From assembly GCA_041396245.1 (NCBI GenBank), contig JAWKYW010000013.1:1-64000 (forward strand): a stretch of 64,000 nt of DNA, read 5' to 3'. The notes below the pieces were generated by a model that was not told the origin of the DNA, searched no databases, and saw only the letters and a list, made by a program, of their open reading frames with translations. The DNA is from Desulfobacillus sp041396245 (GTDB lineage: Bacteria; Pseudomonadota; Gammaproteobacteria; Burkholderiales; Rhodocyclaceae). This document shows positions 15,287 to 23,547 of the stretch, in pieces. Numbering within the stretch: the first letter of the stretch is position 1; each line of letters opens with the position of its first letter. The position numbers were made by a program, and so were the translations under genes.

Positions 15287-16135
15287 ATGAATCAGCAGGC
15301 ATCCCGCTATTTCGTTCCAGCCCCGTCGCACCTGCCACTGGTGGGTTCGGGCGCCTTGTTCCTGCTGGCCTCGGGCGCCGTGCTCTGGATGAACAAGCTC
15401 GCGCCCGGCCCCTATCTCGTGCTGGCCGGCTTCGCCGTCCTGTTGTACATGCTGTTCGGCTGGTTCGGCCGGGTCATCGATGAATCCGAGGGCGGGCGGT
15501 ACAACAAGCAGGTCGATGTCTCCTTCCGCTGGGGCATGAGCTGGTTCATCTTCTCGGAAGTGATGTTCTTCGCTGCCTTCTTCGGCGCCCTGTTCTATGT
15601 CCGCGTGCTGTCCGTGCCCGATCTGGCGAGCGCCGAGCAACAGCTCCTGTGGCCGGGCTTCAACGCGAACTGGCCCAGCGCCGGGCCGAAGTTCGCCGAA
15701 CAATTCACGCCGATGGGCGCCATGGGCATTCCGCTCATCAACACCCTGCTGCTGCTGTCCTCAGGGGCCACCCTGACCTGGGCGCACTGGGGCCTGGTCG
15801 CCGGCAAGCGCGGCCAGTTGAAGCTCGGCCTGATGCTTACCATCGCCCTCGGCCTGCTCTTCCTCAGCCTGCAGGTCTATGAGTACGTGCATGCCTACCA
15901 GGATCTGAACCTGAAGCTGACCACCGGCGTTTACGGCTCGACCTTCTTCATGCTGACGGGTTTCCACGGCCTGCACGTGACCATCGGCGCGACCATGCTG
16001 CTGGTGATCCTCTTTCGCGTCCTGGCCGGGCACTTCAGGCCGGATCATCATTTCGCCTTCGAGGCGGTGGCATGGTACTGGCACTTTGTCGACGTGGTCT
16101 GGCTCTTCCTCTTCGTCGTGGTGTACTGGCTGTAG
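15287..16135 (+). CDS. ctaE: cytochrome c oxidase subunit III (CtaE)
   Basis: A 282-residue integral membrane subunit with seven predicted helices. Characteristic segments include FRWGMSWFIFSEVMFFAAFF (with the conserved glutamate), EQFTPMGAMGIPLINTLLLL, LTGFHGLHVTIG, and the C-terminal HHFAFEAVAWYWHFVDVVWL. A strong Shine-Dalgarno CTGGAGGTAGAC precedes the ATG. It is the last gene of the ctaC-ctaD-small-ctaG-DUF2970-ctaE operon; the next gene is on the other strand. Confidence 0.97.
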   Translation: MNQQASRYFVPAPSHLPLVGSGALFLLASGAVLWMNKLAPGPYLVLAGFAVLLYMLFGWFGRVIDESEGGRYNKQVDVSFRWGMSWFIFSEVMFFAAFFGALFYVRVLSVPDLASAEQQLLWPGFNANWPSAGPKFAEQFTPMGAMGIPLINTLLLLSSGATLTWAHWGLVAGKRGQLKLGLMLTIALGLLFLSLQVYEYVHAYQDLNLKLTTGVYGSTFFMLTGFHGLHVTIGATMLLVILFRVLAGHFRPDHHFAFEAVAWYWHFVDVVWLFLFVVVYWL

Positions 16136-16141
16136 GGACTC

Positions 16142-16339
16142 TTAAAGCCTGTCGGTGATCAGGCCCGAGTAGTAGCCCGCCGCCAGCAACACGAAGAGCA
16201 GGATGGACAAGCCGACGCGCACGGCCAGCGCCTTGACCATGCGCCTGCTGTCGCGGCCCTGGTCGCGGAACAGGAACACCAGCGCCGAAGCCAGGCTGGC
16301 GACGATGGCGACGAGAAACAGGATGACGACGATGCGCAT
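16142..16339 (-). CDS. DUF2909 twin-transmembrane protein
   Basis: A 65-residue protein with two membrane helices (about residues 2-22 and 42-60) separated by a basic loop FRDQGRDSRRMVKAL. This architecture is that of DUF2909 proteins found at cytochrome oxidase loci. It is convergent with ctaE (6 bp between stops) and divergent from the following SCO-like gene. Function is unknown. Confidence 0.75.
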   Translation of the reverse strand: MRIVVILFLVAIVASLASALVFLFRDQGRDSRRMVKALAVRVGLSILLFVLLAAGYYSGLITDRL

Positions 16340-16392
16340 GGCTGTGGTTCCTTCTTCATCGCAAGTCTAGCCTATCGCCTCCCCTTTGCCCT

Positions 16393-16962
16393 ATGAAGCA
16401 TAAGCAGAAATTCATCGTGCTCGGCATCGGGCTGGTGAGCGCCTTTCCGATCGCCGCAGCGTTGTTTTTCTATTACCTCGCGCCACCCGCGGGCCGCATG
16501 AATCACGGCGACCTGCTGCAGCCGACACCCCTGCCGGCGAAGACTTTGCCCCTGCTTTCAGGCGGAACGTTCAGGTTCGGGCAGATGAAGGGGAAATGGC
16601 TGCTGCTGCAGATCGATTCGGGCGATTGCGCGGCGCGCTGCCGGGAAAAGCTGTATGCCCTGCGCCAGATCCGGCTGGCGCAGGGCAAGGACAGGGTGCG
16701 CCTGGAGCGCGTCTGGCTGCTGTCGGACGACGGCAGGCCGGCGCCGGACCTGCTGGCGGAGTACGAGGGGACCCTGGTCGTCCGGGCAGCGGGAAGCGAA
16801 GTACTGGCCGCGTTCCCTGCCCCGGCCGATCGCACCGCCCACCTGTACGTGGTCGATCCGCAGGGGAATCTCATGATGCGCTTCCCGGACAAACCGGAAC
16901 CGACCCGCATGATCAAGGACCTGCAGCGCCTGCTGCGCCCGTCGCGCATCGGCGCCGGTTGA
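16393..16962 (+). CDS. cytochrome-oxidase-locus membrane protein with thioredoxin-like domain
   Basis: A 189-residue protein: one N-terminal membrane helix (residues ~7-29) and a periplasmic domain that resembles SCO/AhpC folds. A CxxxC pair (C79, C83 in GDCAARCREKL) stands where SCO proteins have their copper-binding cysteines. The later segment AHLYVVDPQGNLMMRFPD matches the strand-turn of thioredoxin-like proteins, but the SCO histidine is not obvious. In related genomes SURF1 precedes and heme A synthase follows this gene; both are missing here. Confidence 0.7.
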   Translation: MKHKQKFIVLGIGLVSAFPIAAALFFYYLAPPAGRMNHGDLLQPTPLPAKTLPLLSGGTFRFGQMKGKWLLLQIDSGDCAARCREKLYALRQIRLAQGKDRVRLERVWLLSDDGRPAPDLLAEYEGTLVVRAAGSEVLAAFPAPADRTAHLYVVDPQGNLMMRFPDKPEPTRMIKDLQRLLRPSRIGAG

Positions 16963-17053
16963 TAAACCTTGATCCGCCCCGGTTTATTCCCGCGGCGCGG
17001 CGTGGTAGATTCCGTCCTTTGAATTTGCGCTCAACCGACAGTCAGGGGCTCGC

Positions 17054-17950
17054 ATGAAGGCATTACTCTCTCCGGAGCAGACGCTGGGATACCGCCTGTA
17101 CCAGTATTTCCAGTTGACCAAGCCCCGGGTGGTCTCGCTCATCGTGTTCTGCGCCGTCATCGGCATGTTCCTCGCCGTGCCGGGTGCGGTGCCCCCCGAG
17201 GTTCTGGTCGCGGCCACCACCGGCATTGCCCTGATCGCGGGTGCGGCGGCGGCAGTGAATTGCCTCATCGAACAGAGGATCGATGCCGTCATGGCGCGCA
17301 CGCGCGGGCGTCCGCTGCCGCGCGGCGAAGTCAATTCCCGCCAGACACTGCTGTTCTCCGGCGTGATCGGCGGCATCGGCCTTTCCCTGCTGTACTGGTT
17401 CGTCAACCCGCTGACCATGTGGCTGACCCTGGCGACCTTCGTCGGCTATGCCATCATCTACACCATCTTCCTCAAGCCGGCGACGCCGCAGAACATCGTC
17501 ATCGGCGGCGCCTCCGGCGCCATGCCGCCGATACTGGGCTGGGCCGCCGTGACGGGCGAGGTGACGTCCGAAGCCCTGTTGCTGTTCCTCATCATCTTCG
17601 TGTGGACGCCGCCGCATTTCTGGTCGCTGGCGCTCTATCGCACTAAGGAATACGCCAAGGTCGGCATGCCCATGCTGCCGGTGACGCACGGGCCGGAATA
17701 CACCCGCCTGCAGATCCTCCTGTACACCATTCTGCTTTTCGGCGTTTCCCTCATGCCCTACGTCATTCGCATGAGCGGTCTCATCTATCTTGTCTGCGCC
17801 GTGCTGCTGAGCGGCGTTTTCCTGGCCTACGCGATCGGCATGTACCGGAACTATAGCGACAAGCTGGCGCACAGGACCTTCCGCTACTCCATCTGGTATC
17901 TGGCGGCGCTGTTTGCCGCCCTGCTGGTGGATCACTACTTCAAGTTCTGA
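17054..17950 (+). CDS. ctaB: protoheme IX farnesyltransferase (heme O synthase)
   Basis: Adds the farnesyl chain to protoheme to make heme O, precursor of heme A for the oxidase. The 298-residue UbiA-family membrane protein has several predicted helices. The first Asp-rich-type motif is NCLIEQRIDAVMARTRGRPL; the second conserved loop includes YTIFLKPATPQNIVIGGASG, and FVWTPPHFWSLALYRTKEYA follows. It is coupled to the next gene, SCO, through TGATG. Heme A synthase, the next enzyme, is not encoded in this window. Confidence 0.95.
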   Translation: MKALLSPEQTLGYRLYQYFQLTKPRVVSLIVFCAVIGMFLAVPGAVPPEVLVAATTGIALIAGAAAAVNCLIEQRIDAVMARTRGRPLPRGEVNSRQTLLFSGVIGGIGLSLLYWFVNPLTMWLTLATFVGYAIIYTIFLKPATPQNIVIGGASGAMPPILGWAAVTGEVTSEALLLFLIIFVWTPPHFWSLALYRTKEYAKVGMPMLPVTHGPEYTRLQILLYTILLFGVSLMPYVIRMSGLIYLVCAVLLSGVFLAYAIGMYRNYSDKLAHRTFRYSIWYLAALFAALLVDHYFKF

Positions 17951-18525
17951 TGCTTCGACTGCTTCTTCTCACACTGGCCCTGCTGCTGGCCGGCTGCGAC
18001 AGCCGGCCGCAATTCGTCAATACCGATATCAGCGAAGCGGGGTATGCGCGGGATTTCGCGCTGACCGACCACACCGGCAAGCCGCGCACGATGGCGGATT
18101 TCCGCGGCAAGGCGGTGGTGATCTTCTTCGGCTACACGCAATGCCCGGACGTCTGTCCGACCACCTTGACCGGCATGGCCGAGGCCATGAAGCTGCTCGG
18201 CGGCGACGCCGCCAAGGTTCAGGTGCTTTTCGTGACGGTGGATCCCGAGCGCGACACGCAGCAGTTGCTGGCGCAGTACGTGCCGGTGTTCAACCCGAGC
18301 TTCCTCGGCCTGTATGCCGATGCGCAGACCATTGCCGGGACTGCGCAGGAGTTCCGCGTCTTTTACAAGAAGCAGCCGGGCAGCACGCCGACCACCTACA
18401 CGGTGGACCATAGCGCCGGCAGCTACGTCTACGACCCGCAGGGCAGGCTGCGGCTCTACATCAAGCACGGCGAGAAGCCCGAACTGATCGCCCAGGACCT
18501 CAAGCTGCTGGTCGCAGGGAAATAG
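17950..18525 (+). CDS. SCO1/SenC-family copper chaperone lipoprotein
   Basis: Delivers copper or reduces thiols at the CuA site of subunit II. The 191-residue protein has a lipobox LAGC (C16). The copper-binding set is complete: C65 and C69 in GYTQCPDVCPTT and H154 in YTVDHSAGSY. Also present is the DPERDT motif. Start ATG overlaps the cyoE stop. It is the last gene of the block; a strong hairpin terminator lies about 70 bp downstream but faces the other strand. Confidence 0.94.
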   Translation: MLRLLLLTLALLLAGCDSRPQFVNTDISEAGYARDFALTDHTGKPRTMADFRGKAVVIFFGYTQCPDVCPTTLTGMAEAMKLLGGDAAKVQVLFVTVDPERDTQQLLAQYVPVFNPSFLGLYADAQTIAGTAQEFRVFYKKQPGSTPTTYTVDHSAGSYVYDPQGRLRLYIKHGEKPELIAQDLKLLVAGK

Positions 18526-18526
18526 C

Positions 18527-18562
18527 CCATTCCCATTCCCTTTCCCGCGGAAAGGGGTGACG
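18527..18562. repeat. pyrimidine-rich intergenic repeat, copy C
   Basis: CCATTCCCATTCCCTTTCCC followed by GCGGAAAGGGGTGACG, similar to copies A and B near prmA. It begins 2 bp after the SCO stop codon. Confidence 0.55.
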
Positions 18563-18596
18563 TCGGGCCAACCGCAGCGCGGCTTCCGGCCGGCCG

Positions 18597-18628
18597 AAAA
18601 AAAGCCGCTGCATTCACGCAGCGGCTTT
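18597..18628 (-). terminator. rho-independent terminator of rpoH
   Basis: On the minus strand a perfect 10-bp stem AAAGCCGCTG / CAGCGGCTTT with an 8-base loop is followed by seven T. It lies just past the rpoH stop and would also act weakly on transcripts from the SCO side. Confidence 0.85.
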
Positions 18629-18643
18629 GGGGCCTGCCGGCAA

Positions 18644-19498
<855 letters not shown>

Positions 19499-19520
19499 GC
19501 GATTTACCTCCTGATTCATT

Positions 19521-19547
19521 CTAGCACTCTATGTTAGAGAGTGCTAA
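19521..19547 (-). promoter_or_regulatory. CIRCE element (HrcA operator) in front of rpoH
   Basis: CTAGCACTC-N9-GAGTGCTAA differs from the consensus TTAGCACTC-N9-GAGTGCTAA at a single position. It lies 22 bp upstream of the chosen rpoH start. The HrcA repressor gene is not in the window. Confidence 0.92.
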
Positions 19548-19563
19548 AGAACGGATAAGTTCC
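19534..19563 (-). promoter_or_regulatory. possible sigma-E-type promoter of rpoH overlapping CIRCE
   Basis: Minus strand GGAACTT at 19557-19563 matches the sigma-E -35 box, and TCTAA at 19534-19538 the -10 box, with an 18-base gap (17 in the E. coli rpoH P3 promoter). The -10 lies within the CIRCE spacer. Inferred only. Confidence 0.4.
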
Positions 19564-19604
19564 CCCTGAATGATCTAACCAATATATTGATTTATAAGGA
19601 TTAA

Positions 19605-20501
19605 TCAGTTATGCAGCGAGCGGGTCAGGGATAGCCAGGCGCCTGCCCAGCCCAGCAGGGCCGCCAGGCCGAACAGCAGGACGGTGTCGGAAAGCGGCAG
19701 GATGTGGAGGGCGAATTCGATGCCGTAAAGGGCGGCCAGTTCGGCAATCGGCCCGCGCAGCATGAGGGTGGCGACAAGGACGACGCTCCAGGCTACCAGT
19801 CCGCCGGCCATCCCCTGCAGGGCACCGAAGTACAGGAACGGCCGGCGGATGAAGGCGTCGGTGGCGCCGAGCAGGCGGCTCAACTCGATTTCCTCCTGCT
19901 GGGTCAGGATCTGCAGGCGGATGGTGTTGAAGGTGACGGCGACCAGGGCGATGCCGAGCACCGCCGCCATCAGGGTGATGGCCAGCCTGGCCAGCCGGAG
20001 CAGGGCGTCGAGCTTTTTCACCCAGGCCGAGTCCAGCTGCACGTGCTCGACGCGGGGGTAGGCGGCGTACTCGCCGCGCATGGCCTCGAGCGCCTCGGGC
20101 GACTCGTCGCGCGGCACCACGACGAAGGCATCGGGGAAGGGGTTGCGCGGCAGGCTTTCGATTACTTCGCCCAGGCCCTCGCTTTCCTTGAAACGGCGCA
20201 GGGTTTCCTCGCGCGGCACCTCGTGCACTGCAAGGGTCTGCGGGTGCTTGCGCAGGCGCGAGGCGACATCGGCGACCTCCTTTTCGGTGGCATCGAGCGC
20301 CATGAACACGGACAGCTGTGGCGTGGCGGCGACGCGCTGCGCCAGCCGCTGGAAATTGGCGAGCAGCATTTCACCGCCGGCCGGCAGGGCCAGCGCGATG
20401 CCGAGGACCAGGGCGCCGAGCAGGGTGTTGAGCGGCGTGCCTGCCAGGCGGCGCATCGCCTGGGCCGAAGCCTGCCTGTGATGCAGCAGCCAGCCCTTCA
20501 T
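19605..20501 (-). CDS. ftsX: cell-division protein FtsX
   Basis: Membrane subunit of the FtsEX complex that regulates peptidoglycan hydrolases at the division site. The 298-residue protein has the expected arrangement: a cytoplasmic N-terminus, helix 1 (LNTLLGALVLGIALALPAGG), a periplasmic domain of ~110 residues, and three further helices in the C-terminal half (ITLMAAVLGIALVAVTF; GGLVAWSVVLVATLM; DTVLLFGLAALLGWAGAWL). Its ATG overlaps the ftsE stop, so ftsE and ftsX are coupled. The gene ends 58 bp from the rpoH promoter region, and the order ftsY-ftsE-ftsX-rpoH is classical. Confidence 0.94.
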   Translation of the reverse strand: MKGWLLHHRQASAQAMRRLAGTPLNTLLGALVLGIALALPAGGEMLLANFQRLAQRVAATPQLSVFMALDATEKEVADVASRLRKHPQTLAVHEVPREETLRRFKESEGLGEVIESLPRNPFPDAFVVVPRDESPEALEAMRGEYAAYPRVEHVQLDSAWVKKLDALLRLARLAITLMAAVLGIALVAVTFNTIRLQILTQQEEIELSRLLGATDAFIRRPFLYFGALQGMAGGLVAWSVVLVATLMLRGPIAELAALYGIEFALHILPLSDTVLLFGLAALLGWAGAWLSLTRSLHN

Positions 20502-21151
20502 GGCTGCAGTCTCCCGTGCGAGAGCGTGATGCGCCGGGTCATGCAGGGGGCGAACAGGGTTTCGTTGTGGGTCGCCACCAGCACGGTGACGCCGACCTGG
20601 TTGAAGGCGCGAAACATGGCGACGATGTCGCGCGCGGTGTCGTCGTCGAGGTGGGCGGTCGGTTCGTCGGCGACGAGGATCGCGGGGCGCGCCACCACGG
20701 CGCGGGCGATGGCCAGGCGCTGCTGTTCGCCGCCGGAGAGCGCCACCGGCATGGCCTTTTCGCGATCGAGCAGGCCGACCTTGTCGAGCGCCGCGCGCAC
20801 GCGCCGCCCGGCATCGCGCGTCGCCACGCCGGCGATGGCCAGCGGCAGCATGACGTTGTCGAAGGCGCTGCGATCGAACAGCAGCTTCTGGTCCTGGAAG
20901 ATCATGCCGAGGTTGCGGCGCAGAAACGGCACGGCGGCGCGCTTCAGCGCCGAGACGTTCTGGCCATTGACGACGACCGAACCCTGCGTCGGCCGCTCGA
21001 TGGCGGGGATGAGCTTGAGCAGCGTGCTCTTGCCCGCGCCGGAATGGCCGGAGAGCACCACCATCTCGCCGGACTCGATGGTAAAAGTCAGTTCCGCCAG
21101 GGCGGCGATGCCGCCCGGGTAGCGCTTGCCGACCTGGTCGAAACGGATCAT
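20498..21151 (-). CDS. ftsE: cell-division ATP-binding protein FtsE
   Basis: ABC-type ATPase partner of FtsX. The 217-residue protein shows Walker A GHSGAGKST, Q-loop in MIFQDQKLL, the signature LSGGEQQRLAIARA, Walker B ILVADEPTAHLD, and the H-loop VATHNE. The start at 21151 is set by homology (MIRFDQVGKRYPGG) and overlaps the ftsY stop by ATGA. The very long frame continuing upstream through ftsY is not translated. The AAAGTCAG motif occurs antisense near its start (21084-21106). Confidence 0.95.
   Translation of the reverse strand: MIRFDQVGKRYPGGIAALAELTFTIESGEMVVLSGHSGAGKSTLLKLIPAIERPTQGSVVVNGQNVSALKRAAVPFLRRNLGMIFQDQKLLFDRSAFDNVMLPLAIAGVATRDAGRRVRAALDKVGLLDREKAMPVALSGGEQQRLAIARAVVARPAILVADEPTAHLDDDTARDIVAMFRAFNQVGVTVLVATHNETLFAPCMTRRITLSHGRLQP
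21084..21106 (+). repeat. dispersed AAAGTCAG motif, copy in ftsE
   Basis: AAAGTCAG followed by TTCCGCCAGGGCGGC, antisense to ftsE. Confidence 0.5.
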
Positions 21152-22089
21152 GACCTGCCGAAGAGCGCGTCGACGAATTCGCGCGCCGAGAAGGGCTGGA
21201 GGTCGTCGATGCCTTCGCCGACGCCGATGAAGCGCAGGGGCTTCGGTTGCTGTCGTGCGATGGCGGCGATGACGCCGCCCTTGGCGCTGCCGTCCAGTTT
21301 GGTGACGACGAGGCCGGTGACGCCGATGGCGGCGTCGAAGGCCTTTACCTGCGCCAGCGCGTTCTGGCCGATGTTGGCGTCGAGCACCAGCAGCACCTCG
21401 TGCGGCGCCGTCGGCTCGGCCTTGGCGATGACGCGCTTGACCTTGGCGATTTCCTCCATCAGATGCAGCTGGGTCGGCAGGCGGCCGGCGGTGTCGGCCA
21501 GCACGACGTCGATGCCGCGTGCCTTGGCGGCATTCACGGCGTCGAAAATGACGGCGGCCGGATCGCCCGAATCCTGCGCGACCACCATGACGTCGTTGCG
21601 TTCCCCCCAGATGGCCAGCTGCTCGCGCGCCGCGGCGCGGAAGGTGTCGCCGGCGGCGAGCAGGACGGACTTGCCCTGCGCCTGGAAGTGCTTGGCCAGC
21701 TTGCCGATGGAGGTCGTCTTGCCCGAGCCGTTCACACCGGCGATCATGACGATGAAGGGCTTGCGGGCGGAGACGTCGAGCGGCTGCTCCAGCGGCGCCA
21801 GCAGTTCCAGCAGGAGCTCGCCCAGCGCATGCCGCAGCTGCTCGCCGGTTTCCAGCTTGTCGCGCCGGACGGCGGCCTTCAGCGCGTCGAGCAGGTACTG
21901 CGTCGCCTCGACGCCGACGTCGGCCATCAGCAGCGTGGTTTCCAGGTCTTCCAGCATTTCCTCGTCGATGCGCCGGCCGAAGAGGCCGCCGAGCTGGACG
22001 CGCGTGCGCGAGAGGCCGGCCTTGAGGCGTTCGGCCCAGGTGGGACGCGGCGTGTCCGGCGTATCGCTCTTTTTCAGGAAACCAAACAT
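21148..22089 (-). CDS. ftsY: signal recognition particle receptor FtsY
   Basis: GTPase that docks the SRP-ribosome complex to the membrane translocon. The 313-residue protein contains the NG domain: P-loop GVNGSGKTTSIGKLA, DTAGRLPTQ, and TKLDGSAKGGV, followed by the C-terminal FIGVGEGIDDLQPF. It lacks the long acidic A domain of E. coli FtsY, which is common in betaproteobacteria and not a truncation. It is the first gene of ftsY-ftsE-ftsX, divergent from the M16 peptidase genes. Confidence 0.96.
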   Translation of the reverse strand: MFGFLKKSDTPDTPRPTWAERLKAGLSRTRVQLGGLFGRRIDEEMLEDLETTLLMADVGVEATQYLLDALKAAVRRDKLETGEQLRHALGELLLELLAPLEQPLDVSARKPFIVMIAGVNGSGKTTSIGKLAKHFQAQGKSVLLAAGDTFRAAAREQLAIWGERNDVMVVAQDSGDPAAVIFDAVNAAKARGIDVVLADTAGRLPTQLHLMEEIAKVKRVIAKAEPTAPHEVLLVLDANIGQNALAQVKAFDAAIGVTGLVVTKLDGSAKGGVIAAIARQQPKPLRFIGVGEGIDDLQPFSAREFVDALFGRS

Positions 22090-22172
22090 GGATAAGCCAG
22101 TCTGAATCGGCGCGGGGACGATCCCCGTGCGAAAATGGCACGAACGATTTTAGCAGAAGCGGACGAATTCCC

Positions 22173-23534
22173 ATGACGAGAACACTGTTGTTAGCGGCGG
22201 CGCTGCTCCTGTCGGCGACGGCCGCGCTGGCCGGCCCCCACGAGAAAACCCTGGCCAACGGATTGCGCATCATCGTCCAGGAGGACCGCCGCGCGCCGAC
22301 GGCGGTGCACATGGTCTGGTACCGCGCGGGCAGCATGGACGAGGTGGACGGCACGTCCGGCGTGGCCCACGTGCTGGAACACATGATGTTCAAGGGTACG
22401 AGGACCCTCGGGCCGGGCGAATTCAGCAAGCGCGTCGCCGCCGCCGGCGGGCGCGACAACGCCTTCACCAGCCTCGACTACACCGCCTATTTCCAGCAGG
22501 TGCCGGCGAAGCGCCTGGCCGGGATGATGGCCCTGGAGGCCGACCGCATGGCCAACCTGGTGCTCGACCCGAAGGCGTTCGCGCAGGAGATCCGGGTCGT
22601 CATGGAGGAGCGGCGCCTGCGCACCGAGGACAATCCGCATTCGCTGCTCCACGAGAAGCAGATGGCGGCGGCCTTCCAGGCGCACCCCTACCGCCGCCCC
22701 ATCATTGGCTGGATGAACGATCTCGAGAACATGACGGCGGCGGACGCACGCGACTGGTACCGCCGCTGGTACGTCCCCAACAACGCCTATGTCATCGTCG
22801 TCGGCGACGTGAACCGCGACGAGGTGTTCCGCCTGGCCGAAAAGCATTACGGCAAGATTCCGCGCCGGGCGCTGCCCGTGCGCAAGCCGCAGGACGAACC
22901 GCCGCAGGTCGGCCTCAAGCGCCTCGTCGTCAAGGCGCCGGCCAGGCTGCCCTACCTGTCGATGGCCTGGAAGGTGCCGGCGCTGCGCGACATCGACAAG
23001 GATCGCGAGCCTTACGCCCTGGAGATGCTGGCCGGCGTGCTCGACGGCCACGAGGCGGCGCGCCTGGCGAAGCGCCTGGTGCGCGGATCGAAGATCGCCG
23101 TTTCCGCCGGCGCCGGCTACGACGCCGCGGTGCGCGGCGAGGCGCTGTTCAGCGTCGCCTGCACGCCCGCCGAGGGCAGGACGGTGCGCGAGCTCGAGGC
23201 GGCCCTGCGCGGCGAGATCGCGCGCGTGGCCGAGGAGGGCGTGGGCGCCGAGGAGCTGGAGCGTGTGCGCACCCAGCTCATCGCCGCGCAGGTGTACAAG
23301 CGCGACTCGATGATGGCGCAGGCGATGGAGATCGGCCGCCTGGAAGCCGCCGGCGTGCACTGGCGCGACATCGACACGCTGATCGAAAAGCTGCGCGGCG
23401 TCACCGCGGCGGAAGTGCAGGCGGCGGCGGGGAAATATTTCGGCGACGACACGCTCACGGTTGCCGTGCTCGATCCGCAGCCGCTGTCGGAGGGCGCCGC
23501 GCCGAAAAAGTCAGCCTCCGCAGGACGGCATTGA
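22173..23534 (+). CDS. M16-family zinc peptidase (catalytic member of a pair)
   Basis: A 453-residue predicted periplasmic peptidase with a signal peptide (residues 1-20, ending AALA). The inverted zinc motif HVLEH (H66, E69, H70) is intact, and the downstream glutamate needed as third ligand lies in EIRVVMEERRLR. Two M16 domains follow in tandem. It forms a pair with the next gene, which lacks the zinc motif, as is usual for bacterial M16B heterodimers. The C-terminus (PKKSASAGRH) and the TGA stop come from or abut a copy of the AAAGTCAG motif. It is divergent from ftsY. Confidence 0.92.
   Translation: MTRTLLLAAALLLSATAALAGPHEKTLANGLRIIVQEDRRAPTAVHMVWYRAGSMDEVDGTSGVAHVLEHMMFKGTRTLGPGEFSKRVAAAGGRDNAFTSLDYTAYFQQVPAKRLAGMMALEADRMANLVLDPKAFAQEIRVVMEERRLRTEDNPHSLLHEKQMAAAFQAHPYRRPIIGWMNDLENMTAADARDWYRRWYVPNNAYVIVVGDVNRDEVFRLAEKHYGKIPRRALPVRKPQDEPPQVGLKRLVVKAPARLPYLSMAWKVPALRDIDKDREPYALEMLAGVLDGHEAARLAKRLVRGSKIAVSAGAGYDAAVRGEALFSVACTPAEGRTVRELEAALRGEIARVAEEGVGAEELERVRTQLIAAQVYKRDSMMAQAMEIGRLEAAGVHWRDIDTLIEKLRGVTAAEVQAAAGKYFGDDTLTVAVLDPQPLSEGAAPKKSASAGRH
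23507..23529 (+). repeat. dispersed AAAGTCAG motif, copy at the end of the first M16 gene
   Basis: AAAGTCAG followed by CCTCCGCAGGACGGC, ending 2 bp before the TGA stop. Confidence 0.65.
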
Positions 23535-23547
23535 GATGGGAGTCAGG

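Noticed and set aside
21148..22089. FtsY as truncated because it lacks the acidic N-terminal domain
   Set aside because: Short FtsY proteins with only the NG domain are common in this class, and the start is well placed.
20498..22468. A 656-codon frame that would join ftsE to an upstream extension across ftsY
   Set aside because: Only the last 217 codons match FtsE. The remainder is out-of-frame ftsY, and the ftsE start overlaps the ftsY stop in the normal way.
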